Assembly (NCBI GenBank): GCA_964494085.1
Contig: CAZBQJ010000003.1
Coordinates: forward strand, 186,001 to 250,000
Origin: CAZBQJ01 sp964494085
GTDB taxonomy: Bacteria; Patescibacteriota; Gracilibacteria; UBA1369
Direction of reading: 5' to 3'
Length of the DNA: 64,000 nt
Part shown: positions 1 to 8,747 of the stretch, piece by piece
Numbering within the stretch: the first letter of the stretch is position 1
How the letters are laid out: every line of letters begins with the position of its first letter
Position numbers and translations under genes: made by a program
Notes under the pieces: model-generated
What the model saw: only the letters and a program-made list of their open reading frames with translations
The model's database searches: none
Told to the model about the DNA's origin: nothing

Positions 1-26
1 ACTCAAGACCTTAAAATTAAAATAGA

Positions 27-1952
27 ATGTTTATAGAACGATCAAATAAAAACCCGATCTTGACACCAAATCGGAAACAAGCTTTTGAAGCTGAGGCCGT
101 CTTCAATGGTTGCCCGGTCAAACGTAAAAAGAATATTCATTTGGTATATCGGGCAGTTTCGCAACCGCATTACCATTATGTTGCTAAACAGAAATTATCT
201 GTTTCTGAGATAGGAATCGCCGATAGTACAGACGGAGAAAGTTTCACCAACCGTCGTCGTTTTGTAGTCCCGGAAGAATCCTGGGAAAGATTTGGCTGTG
301 AAGACCCCCGGGTGACTGAATTGGATGGCAAATATTATGTATTTTATACAGCGCTCTCGGAACATCCATTTCGTGCTGCCGGCATCAAGGTCGGCTTAGC
401 TATCAGTGATGATCTGGAGACTATTCGGGAGAAACATTTGATTACGCCTTTTAATGCCAAAGCCATGGCGCTGTTTCCTGAAAAAATCGATGGCAAGTTT
501 TGGGTTGTACTGACAGCCAATACAGACCTCCCCCCCTCAAAAGTCTGCCTGGCTTCTTTTGACAGAGAAGAGGACATGTGGAATCAATCAAAATGGGAAT
601 CCTGGTATCAGGATTTAGATGAAAAGTCCTTATCACTTCAACGTAATCCTGAAGATCAAATCGAAATAGGAGCAGCTCCAATCAAAACCGCAGAAGGGTG
701 GTTATTGCTATATTCCCATATTCAAAATTATTCTTCCGGACAACCTGTTTTTGGCATTGAAGCGGTACTCCTTGATTTAAAAAACCCCCGGAAAATCATT
801 GCCAAAACCACATCACCGATTCTAACCCCGGAGGAGTATTATGAAAAAATCGGATTAGTTCCAAATGTTATTTTTCCTTCCGGTGCCTTTCTGGATAAAA
901 TGGGGAAGATAAATCTTTATTATGGAGCAACTGATACCACCTGTTGTTTAGTAAAAATTGACCTCGATTTCCTCTTGGACAAACTCCTTCACAAGCTGGA
1001 ATTAGCTAAAGCCAAGAGATTTCCCGGTAACCCGATCATTTCTCCAATTGCAGATCATCCTTGGGAATCAAAAGCAACTTTCAACACAGCAGCATTATAC
1101 CTGGACAACAAGGTTCACCTGGTTTATCGGGCTATGTCCGAAGACAATACCTCAGTGCTGGGATATGCCACCACTACAGATGGAACGCATATTGATTACC
1201 GTCATTCACAACCTATCTACAAACCTCGAGAAGAATTTGAGCAGAAACTAACTCAGAATGGTAATTCCGGCTGCGAAGATCCTCGTTTGACCAAGATCGG
1301 CGACACAATATATATGTGTTATACGGCTTATGACGGCCGAAACGCCCCTCGGGTTGCCCTGACCAGCATTAGTGTAAAAGACTTCTTGGCGCAAAAATGG
1401 AATTTTACCAGACCGGTCCTAATTACACCTCCATATATCGACGGCAAAAACGCCTGCATTTTTCCGGAGAAAATTGAACAGCAGCGCTACTATTTTATTT
1501 TGCATCGCATTGGCATTGAGATAGTTTCTGCTTTCAGTCCTACTTTAGACTTTGATGGGCATACCTGGATCGAAGAATATCGTTGGATATTTCCACGACC
1601 AGGAATGTGGGATAGCAAGAAGATCGGCATCGTCGCCCCTCCTATCAAAACTGAAAGCGGCTGGGTTCTTTTTTACCACGGAGTCTCTGAAGACAGCGTT
1701 TATCGACTTGGGGCGATTCTATTGGATCTTCATGATCCGACAAAGGTTATTTGTCGTTCCAATGATCCCATCATGGAGCCGGAAACACCCTATGAACTGG
1801 AAGGAATAGTTGATAATGTGGTCTTCTCCTGTGGCGTAGTGTTATTGAATGATCAGTTTTATCTTTATTACGGCGGAGGTGATCGGGTTATTGGGGTGGC
1901 GACCATCGACAAAAATCAATTATTAAAAAATCTCACTACTTGTAAGCTTTAA
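27..1952 (+). CDS. Tandem-domain GH130 glycoside phosphorylase
   Basis: Predicted glycoside phosphorylase of family GH130, whose known members split beta-mannosides using phosphate. Two GH130 propeller units lie in tandem, about residues 1-320 and 326-641. Each keeps the family GCEDPR loop (residues 90-95 and 415-420) that carries the catalytic Asp, and an LFPEK or IFPEK segment of the phosphate site. The second unit keeps LHR after FPEK and FYHG near its end. In the first unit these read LTAN and YSH, so the first unit may bind without catalysing. A HAD phosphatase follows after 8 bp, suggesting joint handling of a sugar phosphate. No Shine-Dalgarno is visible before the ATG. Family call is firm; the substrate cannot be predicted. 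Confidence 0.85.
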   Translation: MFIERSNKNPILTPNRKQAFEAEAVFNGCPVKRKKNIHLVYRAVSQPHYHYVAKQKLSVSEIGIADSTDGESFTNRRRFVVPEESWERFGCEDPRVTELDGKYYVFYTALSEHPFRAAGIKVGLAISDDLETIREKHLITPFNAKAMALFPEKIDGKFWVVLTANTDLPPSKVCLASFDREEDMWNQSKWESWYQDLDEKSLSLQRNPEDQIEIGAAPIKTAEGWLLLYSHIQNYSSGQPVFGIEAVLLDLKNPRKIIAKTTSPILTPEEYYEKIGLVPNVIFPSGAFLDKMGKINLYYGATDTTCCLVKIDLDFLLDKLLHKLELAKAKRFPGNPIISPIADHPWESKATFNTAALYLDNKVHLVYRAMSEDNTSVLGYATTTDGTHIDYRHSQPIYKPREEFEQKLTQNGNSGCEDPRLTKIGDTIYMCYTAYDGRNAPRVALTSISVKDFLAQKWNFTRPVLITPPYIDGKNACIFPEKIEQQRYYFILHRIGIEIVSAFSPTLDFDGHTWIEEYRWIFPRPGMWDSKKIGIVAPPIKTESGWVLFYHGVSEDSVYRLGAILLDLHDPTKVICRSNDPIMEPETPYELEGIVDNVVFSCGVVLLNDQFYLYYGGGDRVIGVATIDKNQLLKNLTTCKL

Positions 1953-1960
1953 GATATTAA

Positions 1961-2767
1961 ATGTCTGGAACAAAATTAAATAGACCGCTGGAAAAGTTAG
2001 CTCCTGACATTATCAGAAAGCATATCAAAGCTGTCACTTTCGATATCGATGGCGTGATCGTACCTACCGGCACTTATTTACGTGAAAGCATAGATGGCAC
2101 TGAATTGACCATCAAGACACACAAATTAAGTGTTGAAATGGTCGATCTGTTAATAAAATTGAAAAAATATATTTGGTTAAACTTTTCCAGCGGTAGAGCT
2201 TTGCTTTATCTACAAAATATGCTTGGAGACATTTTGTGGGATCAAGTTTCACTGACCGCCGAAAACGGTAATTTCATTCTAATTAATGGTAAATTTGAGC
2301 AAGTAGGGAATTATACCCAAAAGTATTTACAAAAAATCACCAATATCAAACAAGACTTAAAAAAATTGCAAGCCAAGCACCCCGAAAACATCCATGGGTT
2401 TGAGCCGAAGCAGATGATCATCTCCATTCATACGGCCAAGCCAATGCCGGAGGTTGAAGCCATTGTCAAACAGCACGATCGAGAAAATGAGCTCTACTGT
2501 TTGTGGACCAGTGAGGGCTATGATATCGGCAACATCAAGACCAATAAAGAAACTGCCCTAAAGTACCTTTGCCAAAAACTAAAGATTCAGCCCGCTGAAA
2601 TGATTACCACCGGAAATAATTTGAATGACAAAGAAATGCTGGATTTCGGTATTGGGGTCAGCGTTGATCAAAGAAATATCGATGGAATGTTCGCTATACC
2701 TCCACAAAAAAAACAGCTTGGAGGAGAGATCCTTGCCAAATATCTATTGAACGCTTTCACCGAGTAG
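1961..2767 (+). CDS. HAD-superfamily (Cof/IIB type) sugar phosphatase
   Basis: Probable cytoplasmic Mg-dependent phosphatase acting on a small phosphorylated sugar. Motif I, FDIDG, lies near residues 26-30, giving the nucleophile Asp and the acid/base Asp two residues later. A Ser-Ser-Gly segment follows near residue 76 (motif II), and the C-terminal GNNLNDKEM (motif IV) closes the metal site. Size and motif order fit the IIB cap class, which includes trehalose-, sucrose- and mannosyl-3-phosphoglycerate phosphatases. It lies 8 bp after the GH130 gene and is probably co-transcribed, so a hexose or mannose phosphate is a reasonable guess but not proven. No Shine-Dalgarno is seen. Confidence 0.8.
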   Translation: MSGTKLNRPLEKLAPDIIRKHIKAVTFDIDGVIVPTGTYLRESIDGTELTIKTHKLSVEMVDLLIKLKKYIWLNFSSGRALLYLQNMLGDILWDQVSLTAENGNFILINGKFEQVGNYTQKYLQKITNIKQDLKKLQAKHPENIHGFEPKQMIISIHTAKPMPEVEAIVKQHDRENELYCLWTSEGYDIGNIKTNKETALKYLCQKLKIQPAEMITTGNNLNDKEMLDFGIGVSVDQRNIDGMFAIPPQKKQLGGEILAKYLLNAFTE

Positions 2768-2797
2768 TACTGAAATCCAATTATTCCAAATATTTTT

Positions 2798-2872
2798 TGG
2801 TTGCGGGGGTTGGATTCGAACCAACGACCTCCGGGTTATGAGCCCGACGAGCTGCCTCTGCTCTACCCCGCG
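2798..2872 (-). tRNA. Initiator tRNA-fMet (CAU)
   Basis: The minus strand folds into a full cloverleaf with anticodon CAT in a CTCATAA loop. The anticodon stem has three consecutive G-C pairs and the first acceptor pair is a C-A mismatch. Both are hallmarks of bacterial initiator tRNA rather than elongator tRNA-Met. The 3' CCA is encoded (plus-strand TGG at 2798-2800). The T-loop reads GGTTCGAATCC. Confidence 0.93.
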
Positions 2873-2888
2873 TCAATGCTTGGATACT

Positions 2889-3302
2889 TTACTGTATAGA
2901 CCTATTTCTGTCAAAGAAAAAGAACCACCACTTTTGACCGTTATCCAAATCCGCCAAGCGGTTATCTTTACTCACAGCATTGGCTAAAACCTGATCCAAA
3001 TTCGCTGAACTTTGGTTTGAAAGTACTATTACTTGCTCACCTTGATTCACCAATCCCAGATTTTGCTTGGCAATTTTATCAATATAGTTGGGCGAAGTGA
3101 AATACTCATAATCCTCCGATTTTTTCCGGTTATCTTCTTCTATTCTTTGATTATCTTGTTCAAATCGTTGAATTACCTTATCGATCTGATAGCCGCGATA
3201 TACAGAAACTGTCAAAGTGTTGAGCAGATAAATCACCAAAATCAACTCTACAACTATAATTAATTTTGCTACATTAGATGTCGGGCTAAACTTAAATGGC
3301 AT
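2889..3302 (-). CDS. FtsB/DivIC-like septum formation protein
   Basis: Small bitopic membrane protein of the FtsB/DivIC/FtsL type, which bridges early and late division proteins at the septum. It has a short cytoplasmic N-terminus, one membrane helix (about residues 12-32), then a charged coiled coil (about 38-65) and a segment reading YIDKIAKQNLGLVNQGEQV. That segment matches the family's E/D-xIA-xxLGxVxxGE signature. It is divergent from murC with only 7 bp between the starts, placing it in a cell-wall and division context. The C-terminal 35 residues are not recognised. Confidence 0.78.
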   Translation of the reverse strand: MPFKFSPTSNVAKLIIVVELILVIYLLNTLTVSVYRGYQIDKVIQRFEQDNQRIEEDNRKKSEDYEYFTSPNYIDKIAKQNLGLVNQGEQVIVLSNQSSANLDQVLANAVSKDNRLADLDNGQKWWFFFFDRNRSIQ

Positions 3303-3309
3303 AACGAAA

Positions 3310-4701
3310 ATGTCTCATCAAACTTTAGAAGTATTCAGAATATACCAAAAAATCCATATTATTGGAATTGGCGGAATCGGGATTAGTGCTATTGCTAGGA
3401 TTTTGGCTAAGGAAGGCCACCATATTAGCGGGTCTGATCTGGCTCATAGCAGAAACATCAGTTTATTGGAGCAGGAAGGCATCCAGGTGATTATTGGTCA
3501 AAAGCCGGAGAATATTTCCAGCACAATTCAACTGGTCATTTATACAACGGCCATTCCTGCCGATAATCCTGAATTAATGGAAGCTAGGAGGAAAAATATT
3601 AAAACCATCAGTTATCCGGAAGCGGTTGGATTGCTCACCCGAAATTATCGTACTATTTGTGTGGCCGGTACACATGGTAAAACCACCACTACCGCTCTAC
3701 TGGCATTAATGATGGAAAAAGTCGGTTCAGACCCCACTGTAATCGTGGGCAGTCTGATCAAGGAATTCGGTGATAAAAACGAGCGGTTAGGGGAATCACC
3801 CTGGCTGATTTTGGAATCTTGTGAGTACCAGGAGGCCTTTTTAAATTATCAACCCGAAATAGTTATTTTGAACAACATCGACCCGGAGCATCTGGATTAT
3901 TTTAAAACTCCTCAAAAATACGTCGAAGCTTTTCGTAAATTCCTCAACAAAATACCTGAGGAAGGCTTGTTGATAGCCAACATTGACGATCCAAATATCA
4001 AAACTCTCCTTGCTGAGCAAAATTGGCCATTCCCAATCCTCACCTTCGGACAGGGATCGGCGGCAAATTTTCGAATTGAAGCAAATAAATTAAATTTACC
4101 TGATGGTGAAACGATCGAACTGAATTTATTAATTCCTGGTGAGCATAATGTTTACAATGCCTCAGCCGCCTTGACCGCAATTGTCGCACTTCAGCTAGAT
4201 CGCCATTTGGCCGTCCAGGGGATTGAAACATTTCGCGGCGCTGCGCGCCGCTTCGAAATCAAAGGTAAAATCGGAAATACCACTATCGTCGATGACTATG
4301 GTCATACGCCAGTTGAAATCCGGGCGACTCTAGAGGGCGCGAAAAAGCATTTTGGCAGTAATTCAAAACTCCTGGTCATTTTTCAGCCTCATCAGTATTC
4401 GCGGACTTATCAGTTCTTGGATCAATTTGGTGCATCGTTTTCGAAAGCTGATAAAGTTTTGATCCCAAATATCTACCGCACTCGAGATAGTGGAGAGGAT
4501 GTTGCTCGTGTGGACGTTAATGATTTAGTGAAAACCATTAACTCTCACTCAATTACTGGAGAAAAGGCGCTTAACACCCATGATTTTCCAGAAACTTGTA
4601 ATTATGTCAAAGACCACCACACCGATTTCGACGCTATAATTACTATTGGAGCAGGCGACATTACCAAGCTCTCCGAACAATTTACTCAAATTGAAAATTA
4701 G
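3310..4701 (+). CDS. murC: UDP-N-acetylmuramate--L-alanine ligase
   Basis: Cytoplasmic Mur ligase that adds the first amino acid, L-Ala, to UDP-MurNAc in peptidoglycan synthesis. The N-terminal Rossmann domain begins with IGIGGIGISAIARIL, the MurC-specific glycine motif. The ATP site AGTHGKTTTT follows near residues 118-127. Further on come NIDPEHLDYF, the middle-domain HNVYNASAA segment and the C-terminal DDYGHTP and FQPHQYSRT motifs. Its 463 residues match the family. The choice of MurC over Mpl rests on overall pattern and length. The gene converges on cysS with a 4-nt overlap. Confidence 0.93.
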   Translation: MSHQTLEVFRIYQKIHIIGIGGIGISAIARILAKEGHHISGSDLAHSRNISLLEQEGIQVIIGQKPENISSTIQLVIYTTAIPADNPELMEARRKNIKTISYPEAVGLLTRNYRTICVAGTHGKTTTTALLALMMEKVGSDPTVIVGSLIKEFGDKNERLGESPWLILESCEYQEAFLNYQPEIVILNNIDPEHLDYFKTPQKYVEAFRKFLNKIPEEGLLIANIDDPNIKTLLAEQNWPFPILTFGQGSAANFRIEANKLNLPDGETIELNLLIPGEHNVYNASAALTAIVALQLDRHLAVQGIETFRGAARRFEIKGKIGNTTIVDDYGHTPVEIRATLEGAKKHFGSNSKLLVIFQPHQYSRTYQFLDQFGASFSKADKVLIPNIYRTRDSGEDVARVDVNDLVKTINSHSITGEKALNTHDFPETCNYVKDHHTDFDAIITIGAGDITKLSEQFTQIEN

Positions 4702-6110
4702 GCGCGCTCAATCTCTTGCCCTTTTTCAGTATCCTTAACGATAAATCCCAGTAATCTTATTTGTTCCCGTATTCGATCTGATTCTCCAAAATTCTTTGTT
4801 TGGCGGGCGACTTCTCTTTGTTCCAATAACTTCTCTATTTCAGGATCAAGGTTTAACTCTATTTTTGTCGAATCAGCCAATTTCAATCCCAAAACCCGGT
4901 CAAAGTCCAAAATCGTCACTAACTTATCCTCAGGTTTCAGCTCGCTTTTCATGATCTGCCAAACCAGACTCAAAGCTTCAGCCGTATTCAAATCATTATT
5001 GATCGCCATCAAAAACTTAGCCCGATATTCTTGATCAATCTCTCCAACTCGCTTTCCCTCCTGGTTTGATTTCAATTCTTCGACCTGTCTTCTCATTCGA
5101 CTCAAAGCTGTCTCTGCAGCCTTAACCGCTTCCCAGGTGAAATTTAGTTGTATTCTATAATGTGTTCCTAAATTTAAATATCTAAAAGCCAAAGGGTCGA
5201 TCCCTTTCTCGATCAAATCATTTACTAAATAAGCGTTCCCTTCTGATTTACCCATCCTTCTACCATCAACCATCATAAATTCGCCATGCATCCAGTAATT
5301 CACGAATTTTTTACCGCTGGCCGCCTCACTTTGGGCAATCTCATTCTCATGGTGTACTGGAATATGATCGATTCCCCCACAGTGAATATCGAAATGATCA
5401 CCCAAATATTTCATGCTCATAGCACTACATTCTATGTGCCACCCTGGAAAACCTTTCCGACCCCAAGGCGAATCCCATTCCATTTGTCTTTTTTCACCTT
5501 TCGGACTGAATTTCCATAAAGCAAAGTCAAAAGCGTGGCGTTTATCCTCATTCACGTCTACTCTGGCTCCAGCTTTTTTTTCTTCCAGTTTCTGTCCTGA
5601 TAATTTCCCATAACCTGGCCATTTACTAACGTCAAAATAGATCCCATCACTGGTTTGATAAGTAAAACCTTTTTCTTCCAACTCTCGGATCAGCTCAATT
5701 TGTTCTTTGATGTTATCCGTTGCTTTCGGTTCTATAGTCGGAGTTTTTATATTCAAAGTCTGGATATCCTGATTGAAGGCCTTAGTGTAATATTCAGCGA
5801 TTTCTCCGGCAGTTCTCCCTTCCTTTTGGGCCGCTTTCTCCATTCTATCCTCACCACTATCGGCATCTCCCAGATTATCACCGGTCAAATGCCCTACATC
5901 TGTAATGTTCATGACATGTTCCACTTTGTAACCGTTATATTCCAATACTCTTCGCAAAGTATCTTCAAACAAATATGTCCGCATATTGCCTAATGTCGCA
6001 AAAGCATAAACCGTCGGCCCACAGCAATACATCTTTACCAGGTCCGGGGAAATTGGCTTGAATTCCTCCAATTTTCTGCCCAAAGAATTAAATAAAGTAA
6101 TTCTGTTCAT
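4698..6110 (-). CDS. cysS: Cysteinyl-tRNA synthetase
   Basis: Class I synthetase charging tRNA-Cys. The start is placed at the ATG at 6110 because family members begin close to the LFNSLGRKLEEF segment and because this ATG overlaps the yggT stop in an ATGA arrangement. An in-frame ATG also exists at 6134. Seen in order: YCCGPTVY with the zinc Cys, the HIGH-equivalent which here reads TLGN, the zinc-site stretch GWHIECSAM, HCGGIDHIPVHHENE, and the KMSKS-equivalent RMGKS. The first His of HIGH is replaced by Thr, an unusual change shared with the tyrS gene of this window. Length, about 470 residues, is normal. Confidence 0.95.
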   Translation of the reverse strand: MNRITLFNSLGRKLEEFKPISPDLVKMYCCGPTVYAFATLGNMRTYLFEDTLRRVLEYNGYKVEHVMNITDVGHLTGDNLGDADSGEDRMEKAAQKEGRTAGEIAEYYTKAFNQDIQTLNIKTPTIEPKATDNIKEQIELIRELEEKGFTYQTSDGIYFDVSKWPGYGKLSGQKLEEKKAGARVDVNEDKRHAFDFALWKFSPKGEKRQMEWDSPWGRKGFPGWHIECSAMSMKYLGDHFDIHCGGIDHIPVHHENEIAQSEAASGKKFVNYWMHGEFMMVDGRRMGKSEGNAYLVNDLIEKGIDPLAFRYLNLGTHYRIQLNFTWEAVKAAETALSRMRRQVEELKSNQEGKRVGEIDQEYRAKFLMAINNDLNTAEALSLVWQIMKSELKPEDKLVTILDFDRVLGLKLADSTKIELNLDPEIEKLLEQREVARQTKNFGESDRIREQIRLLGFIVKDTEKGQEIERA

Positions 6111-6376
6111 ATCATCATAATTAAAGCAGTCCAAACGGTCTTGATCACTTCTAAAGCCAACATTACCATTATTGGTGAAAAATCCAACATTCCCGTTGGA
6201 GGGATCAGCTTTCTGGCCTGATTCAACAAGGGACTGGTCAGGCTATCCAAGAATGCATAAGCACGCCCCTGCTTTCCCACAATCCAAGACATTAATATTT
6301 GTACAAATATCGCCGTGCTCAGAATATCACAGAGGATTGACCCGAAATTGATTAATATTTCTTTAATCATAAGCAA
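6107..6376 (-). CDS. YggT family membrane protein
   Basis: Short integral membrane protein of the YggT family, often found near cell-division or cell-wall genes and of uncertain role. Two hydrophobic segments (about residues 8-30 and 66-87) flank a loop carrying the family pattern LTSPLLNQARKLIPP. The gene overlaps cysS by 4 nt (ATGA), so the two are probably translated together. It begins just after a terminator hairpin that ends the upstream gene. An alternative start two codons in (ATG at 6370) is equally possible. Confidence 0.82.
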   Translation of the reverse strand: MLMIKEILINFGSILCDILSTAIFVQILMSWIVGKQGRAYAFLDSLTSPLLNQARKLIPPTGMLDFSPIMVMLALEVIKTVWTALIMMI

Positions 6377-6409
6377 AAAAGCTGTGCCTAGTTTATCAAG
6401 GCACAGCTT
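6374..6409 (-). terminator. Rho-independent terminator of the surface-protein gene
   Basis: A perfect 10-bp inverted repeat (AAGCTGTGCC with its complement, plus-strand 6379-6388 and 6400-6409) has an 11-nt loop. On the minus strand it is followed by a run of six T. It lies 21 bp past the stop of the 6430-8673 gene and just before yggT. Confidence 0.88.
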
Positions 6410-6429
6410 AAAAATCTATCTCAAAACTT

Positions 6430-8673
6430 TTATTTGCGACTTCTTTTTCTGCCGTATTTCTTTTTCCCGTGCCAGATGGCTGACAATGCGCCAGTTGCAC
6501 CAAAGACCAGCATCAACTCTGGACCTGTTTTGGTAGCCTCAGCCGGATAAGGACCACTATAAGCTGCCGGATGCAGATTCAGATCAGCGATAGACTGGGT
6601 GGGTACGTCTGTTAAAGCATTCTTAATCTCAAGCATAAAGGGAATTCCACTAACAATTTCACTTTTAGTCGCACTTTCATTTCCCTCATTATCAATGGCT
6701 GTGATAGAAAAGAAATATTCCTTCCCATTTTCCAAATCAGGAATATACCAGGTTGTACTAGCCTCCTTGGTTAGGACGCTTTTATCTAATGCTTTCACAT
6801 CCTGGCCATAGGAAATTTTATAATTTTTTATCTGCTTATCATCAGTCGCTGCATCCCAAACTAAAGTTACTCTTTTATCAGAGCCATAAGCGATCAAACC
6901 GCTTACTTGTGATGGCAATCCGGTACCAGTAGGAGTTTCTACGGGAGTTTCTGCCGGTGGAATAGTTTCTGTAGGAGTTTCAGTTGGAGTGGTGGTCTTT
7001 CCATCATTTTGCTCGATACTACCGCCATTTGGGTCAACAGTTATGGTTGCTTGATCTTCATACGTTTTTTCATTTTGTAATTCATCAACCAATAAAACAT
7101 TCATTTTATATACGCCAGCTTCAGCAGGGGCTTGCACCGTTCCCAGGTAAACTGTCGCATCATCAACACTGGCAGTCAACGGTATAATATCAAAATTAAA
7201 GATCACCGCAGCTTGCGCCAAGCTTTTCTCACTGAAAACTTTGACGTTTATCACTGAACCCGCTTTGATACCAGTAGTTGGCTCTAATTGTAAATCCTCC
7301 AATGGTGGGGGAGTAGTATCGATATTAATCTCTATAGGATCCGATGTACCTACTACTTCCAGGCTGATCGTGTCGACATTACTAACATAAATCGAATGTT
7401 TTCCATCAACCAGATCTGCGGTCTGAAAACTAAATTTACCGCTTGGACCGACCGGCACACTACCGATTTCCTGATTATTGTCATAAATCTTTATGGTTGA
7501 ACTGGATTTAGCTGAACCACTAATGGTTTGTTCTGCCTGACTATAAGTGCCTGGTACAGGAGTCGAAATAGTCGGTTTTTCTGTAGTCACAGACCCACTG
7601 GAACCACCTCCACCGACAACCACAGACTTGTCACCTTGTTTAAATTTATCATCCAAGTCATTCACTACTATTTTATAAGTTCCTGCCTGAGCAAAACTCA
7701 ATCCCAGATTAAAGTTATGTTGGCCCAAATCTTCTGCCAAAAACTTATAGTTTACCGGTAATACAACTCCCGAGCTATTATCACCCTCGGCCGAAAACCT
7801 GATTGTACCAGTATAATCCTCAACCGTGTTACCTTCGGCATCAACTGCTTTTACCTTGAAACTGATATTTTCATTTGGATTTAGAGTAGGTGGTAGGTCA
7901 AAAATTTCAAAACCACTCAATGGACCCGCAGTTGCTGCATTTGCCACTTTAATAAAGTCTCCGCCTGCATCTGCCAGATAATTCTGATCATTGACAAAAG
8001 AAAGCCCCACTCTTTTCTCCAACACTATATCCTCGCCCAGATCGATTGCTAAAAGGTTTGCCAGTCCTGATAGAGAACTACTTACGGTAAATGTCACCTT
8101 ACCAGAATCATCGGTTACCCCCATATCCGGTTTAATTTGATCCTCCTTTCTGGAAGAAACCAGCTTTATCGAATGACCATCCAGAGCATTACCATATGAA
8201 TCCAATACTGAGACACTGACATTTACTTTGTCCAGGCCATCCGCTTTCAATACAGCTCGGTCTACCATCACAGTTGACTTGGCGCCATCCAGACTGGTTG
8301 GGAAGACTTGAAAGGTCGTTTTAACAGTCTTTTCTCCACCATTATTCGCAGTGGCTACCACAGAATAACTGCCGGACTTTTGTGTGTGATAATCATATAC
8401 CACCGCATTTGCAGAACCATTGGTATTTGCCTTGGTAGAGAGAGATAAAGTTACTTTATCCGGCTTTGTCACTGCCAAATTCACCAATTCATTCGGCTGA
8501 AAATTCTTCACTTTTATCTCAGTCGCTTGCCCGGCGATAGTATCGCTGCCAATCGCCATTGGTAGATCGGCCGCCAGAGTTGTTGAAAACCCTCCGGAAA
8601 CCAGGCTCATGGCTAATAGCACCGATAAAAACGGTATTTTGTGTCTATAATTTTTGTTTAGCTCTACAAACAT
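6430..8673 (-). CDS. Secreted surface protein with Ig-like and FN3 domains
   Basis: Large exported protein, probably part of the cell surface or an adhesin. The ATG at 8673 is chosen because it opens a clean signal peptide ending at TTLAA-DLP, and because a strong promoter lies between it and the longer in-frame ATG at 8757. In order there follow a Big/invasin-like beta domain, further beta-sandwich repeats, a Gly/Ser linker (GGGGSSGS), more Ig-like repeats, a Thr/Pro/Glu-rich linker and one fibronectin type III domain. The C-terminus has a TGPE motif, a hydrophobic stretch and a very basic tail, resembling a sorting or anchoring signal. A strong terminator follows. The binding partner is unknown. 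Confidence 0.78.
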   Translation of the reverse strand: MFVELNKNYRHKIPFLSVLLAMSLVSGGFSTTLAADLPMAIGSDTIAGQATEIKVKNFQPNELVNLAVTKPDKVTLSLSTKANTNGSANAVVYDYHTQKSGSYSVVATANNGGEKTVKTTFQVFPTSLDGAKSTVMVDRAVLKADGLDKVNVSVSVLDSYGNALDGHSIKLVSSRKEDQIKPDMGVTDDSGKVTFTVSSSLSGLANLLAIDLGEDIVLEKRVGLSFVNDQNYLADAGGDFIKVANAATAGPLSGFEIFDLPPTLNPNENISFKVKAVDAEGNTVEDYTGTIRFSAEGDNSSGVVLPVNYKFLAEDLGQHNFNLGLSFAQAGTYKIVVNDLDDKFKQGDKSVVVGGGGSSGSVTTEKPTISTPVPGTYSQAEQTISGSAKSSSTIKIYDNNQEIGSVPVGPSGKFSFQTADLVDGKHSIYVSNVDTISLEVVGTSDPIEINIDTTPPPLEDLQLEPTTGIKAGSVINVKVFSEKSLAQAAVIFNFDIIPLTASVDDATVYLGTVQAPAEAGVYKMNVLLVDELQNEKTYEDQATITVDPNGGSIEQNDGKTTTPTETPTETIPPAETPVETPTGTGLPSQVSGLIAYGSDKRVTLVWDAATDDKQIKNYKISYGQDVKALDKSVLTKEASTTWYIPDLENGKEYFFSITAIDNEGNESATKSEIVSGIPFMLEIKNALTDVPTQSIADLNLHPAAYSGPYPAEATKTGPELMLVFGATGALSAIWHGKKKYGRKRSRK

Positions 8674-8701
8674 ACTTTTATGTTTATTTTTAAATCCTTT
8701 T

Positions 8702-8730
8702 ATTATATCATAAGCACGCTTAAACCACAA
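8702..8730 (-). promoter_or_regulatory. Extended -10 promoter for the surface-protein gene
   Basis: Minus-strand TTGTGG (plus 8725-8730), a 17-bp spacer and a perfect TATAAT (plus 8702-8707) preceded by TGA, giving an extended -10. Transcription would begin about 20-25 nt before the ATG at 8673, which is why that start is preferred. Confidence 0.75.
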
Positions 8731-8747
8731 CATACTAAGCCATTCGA

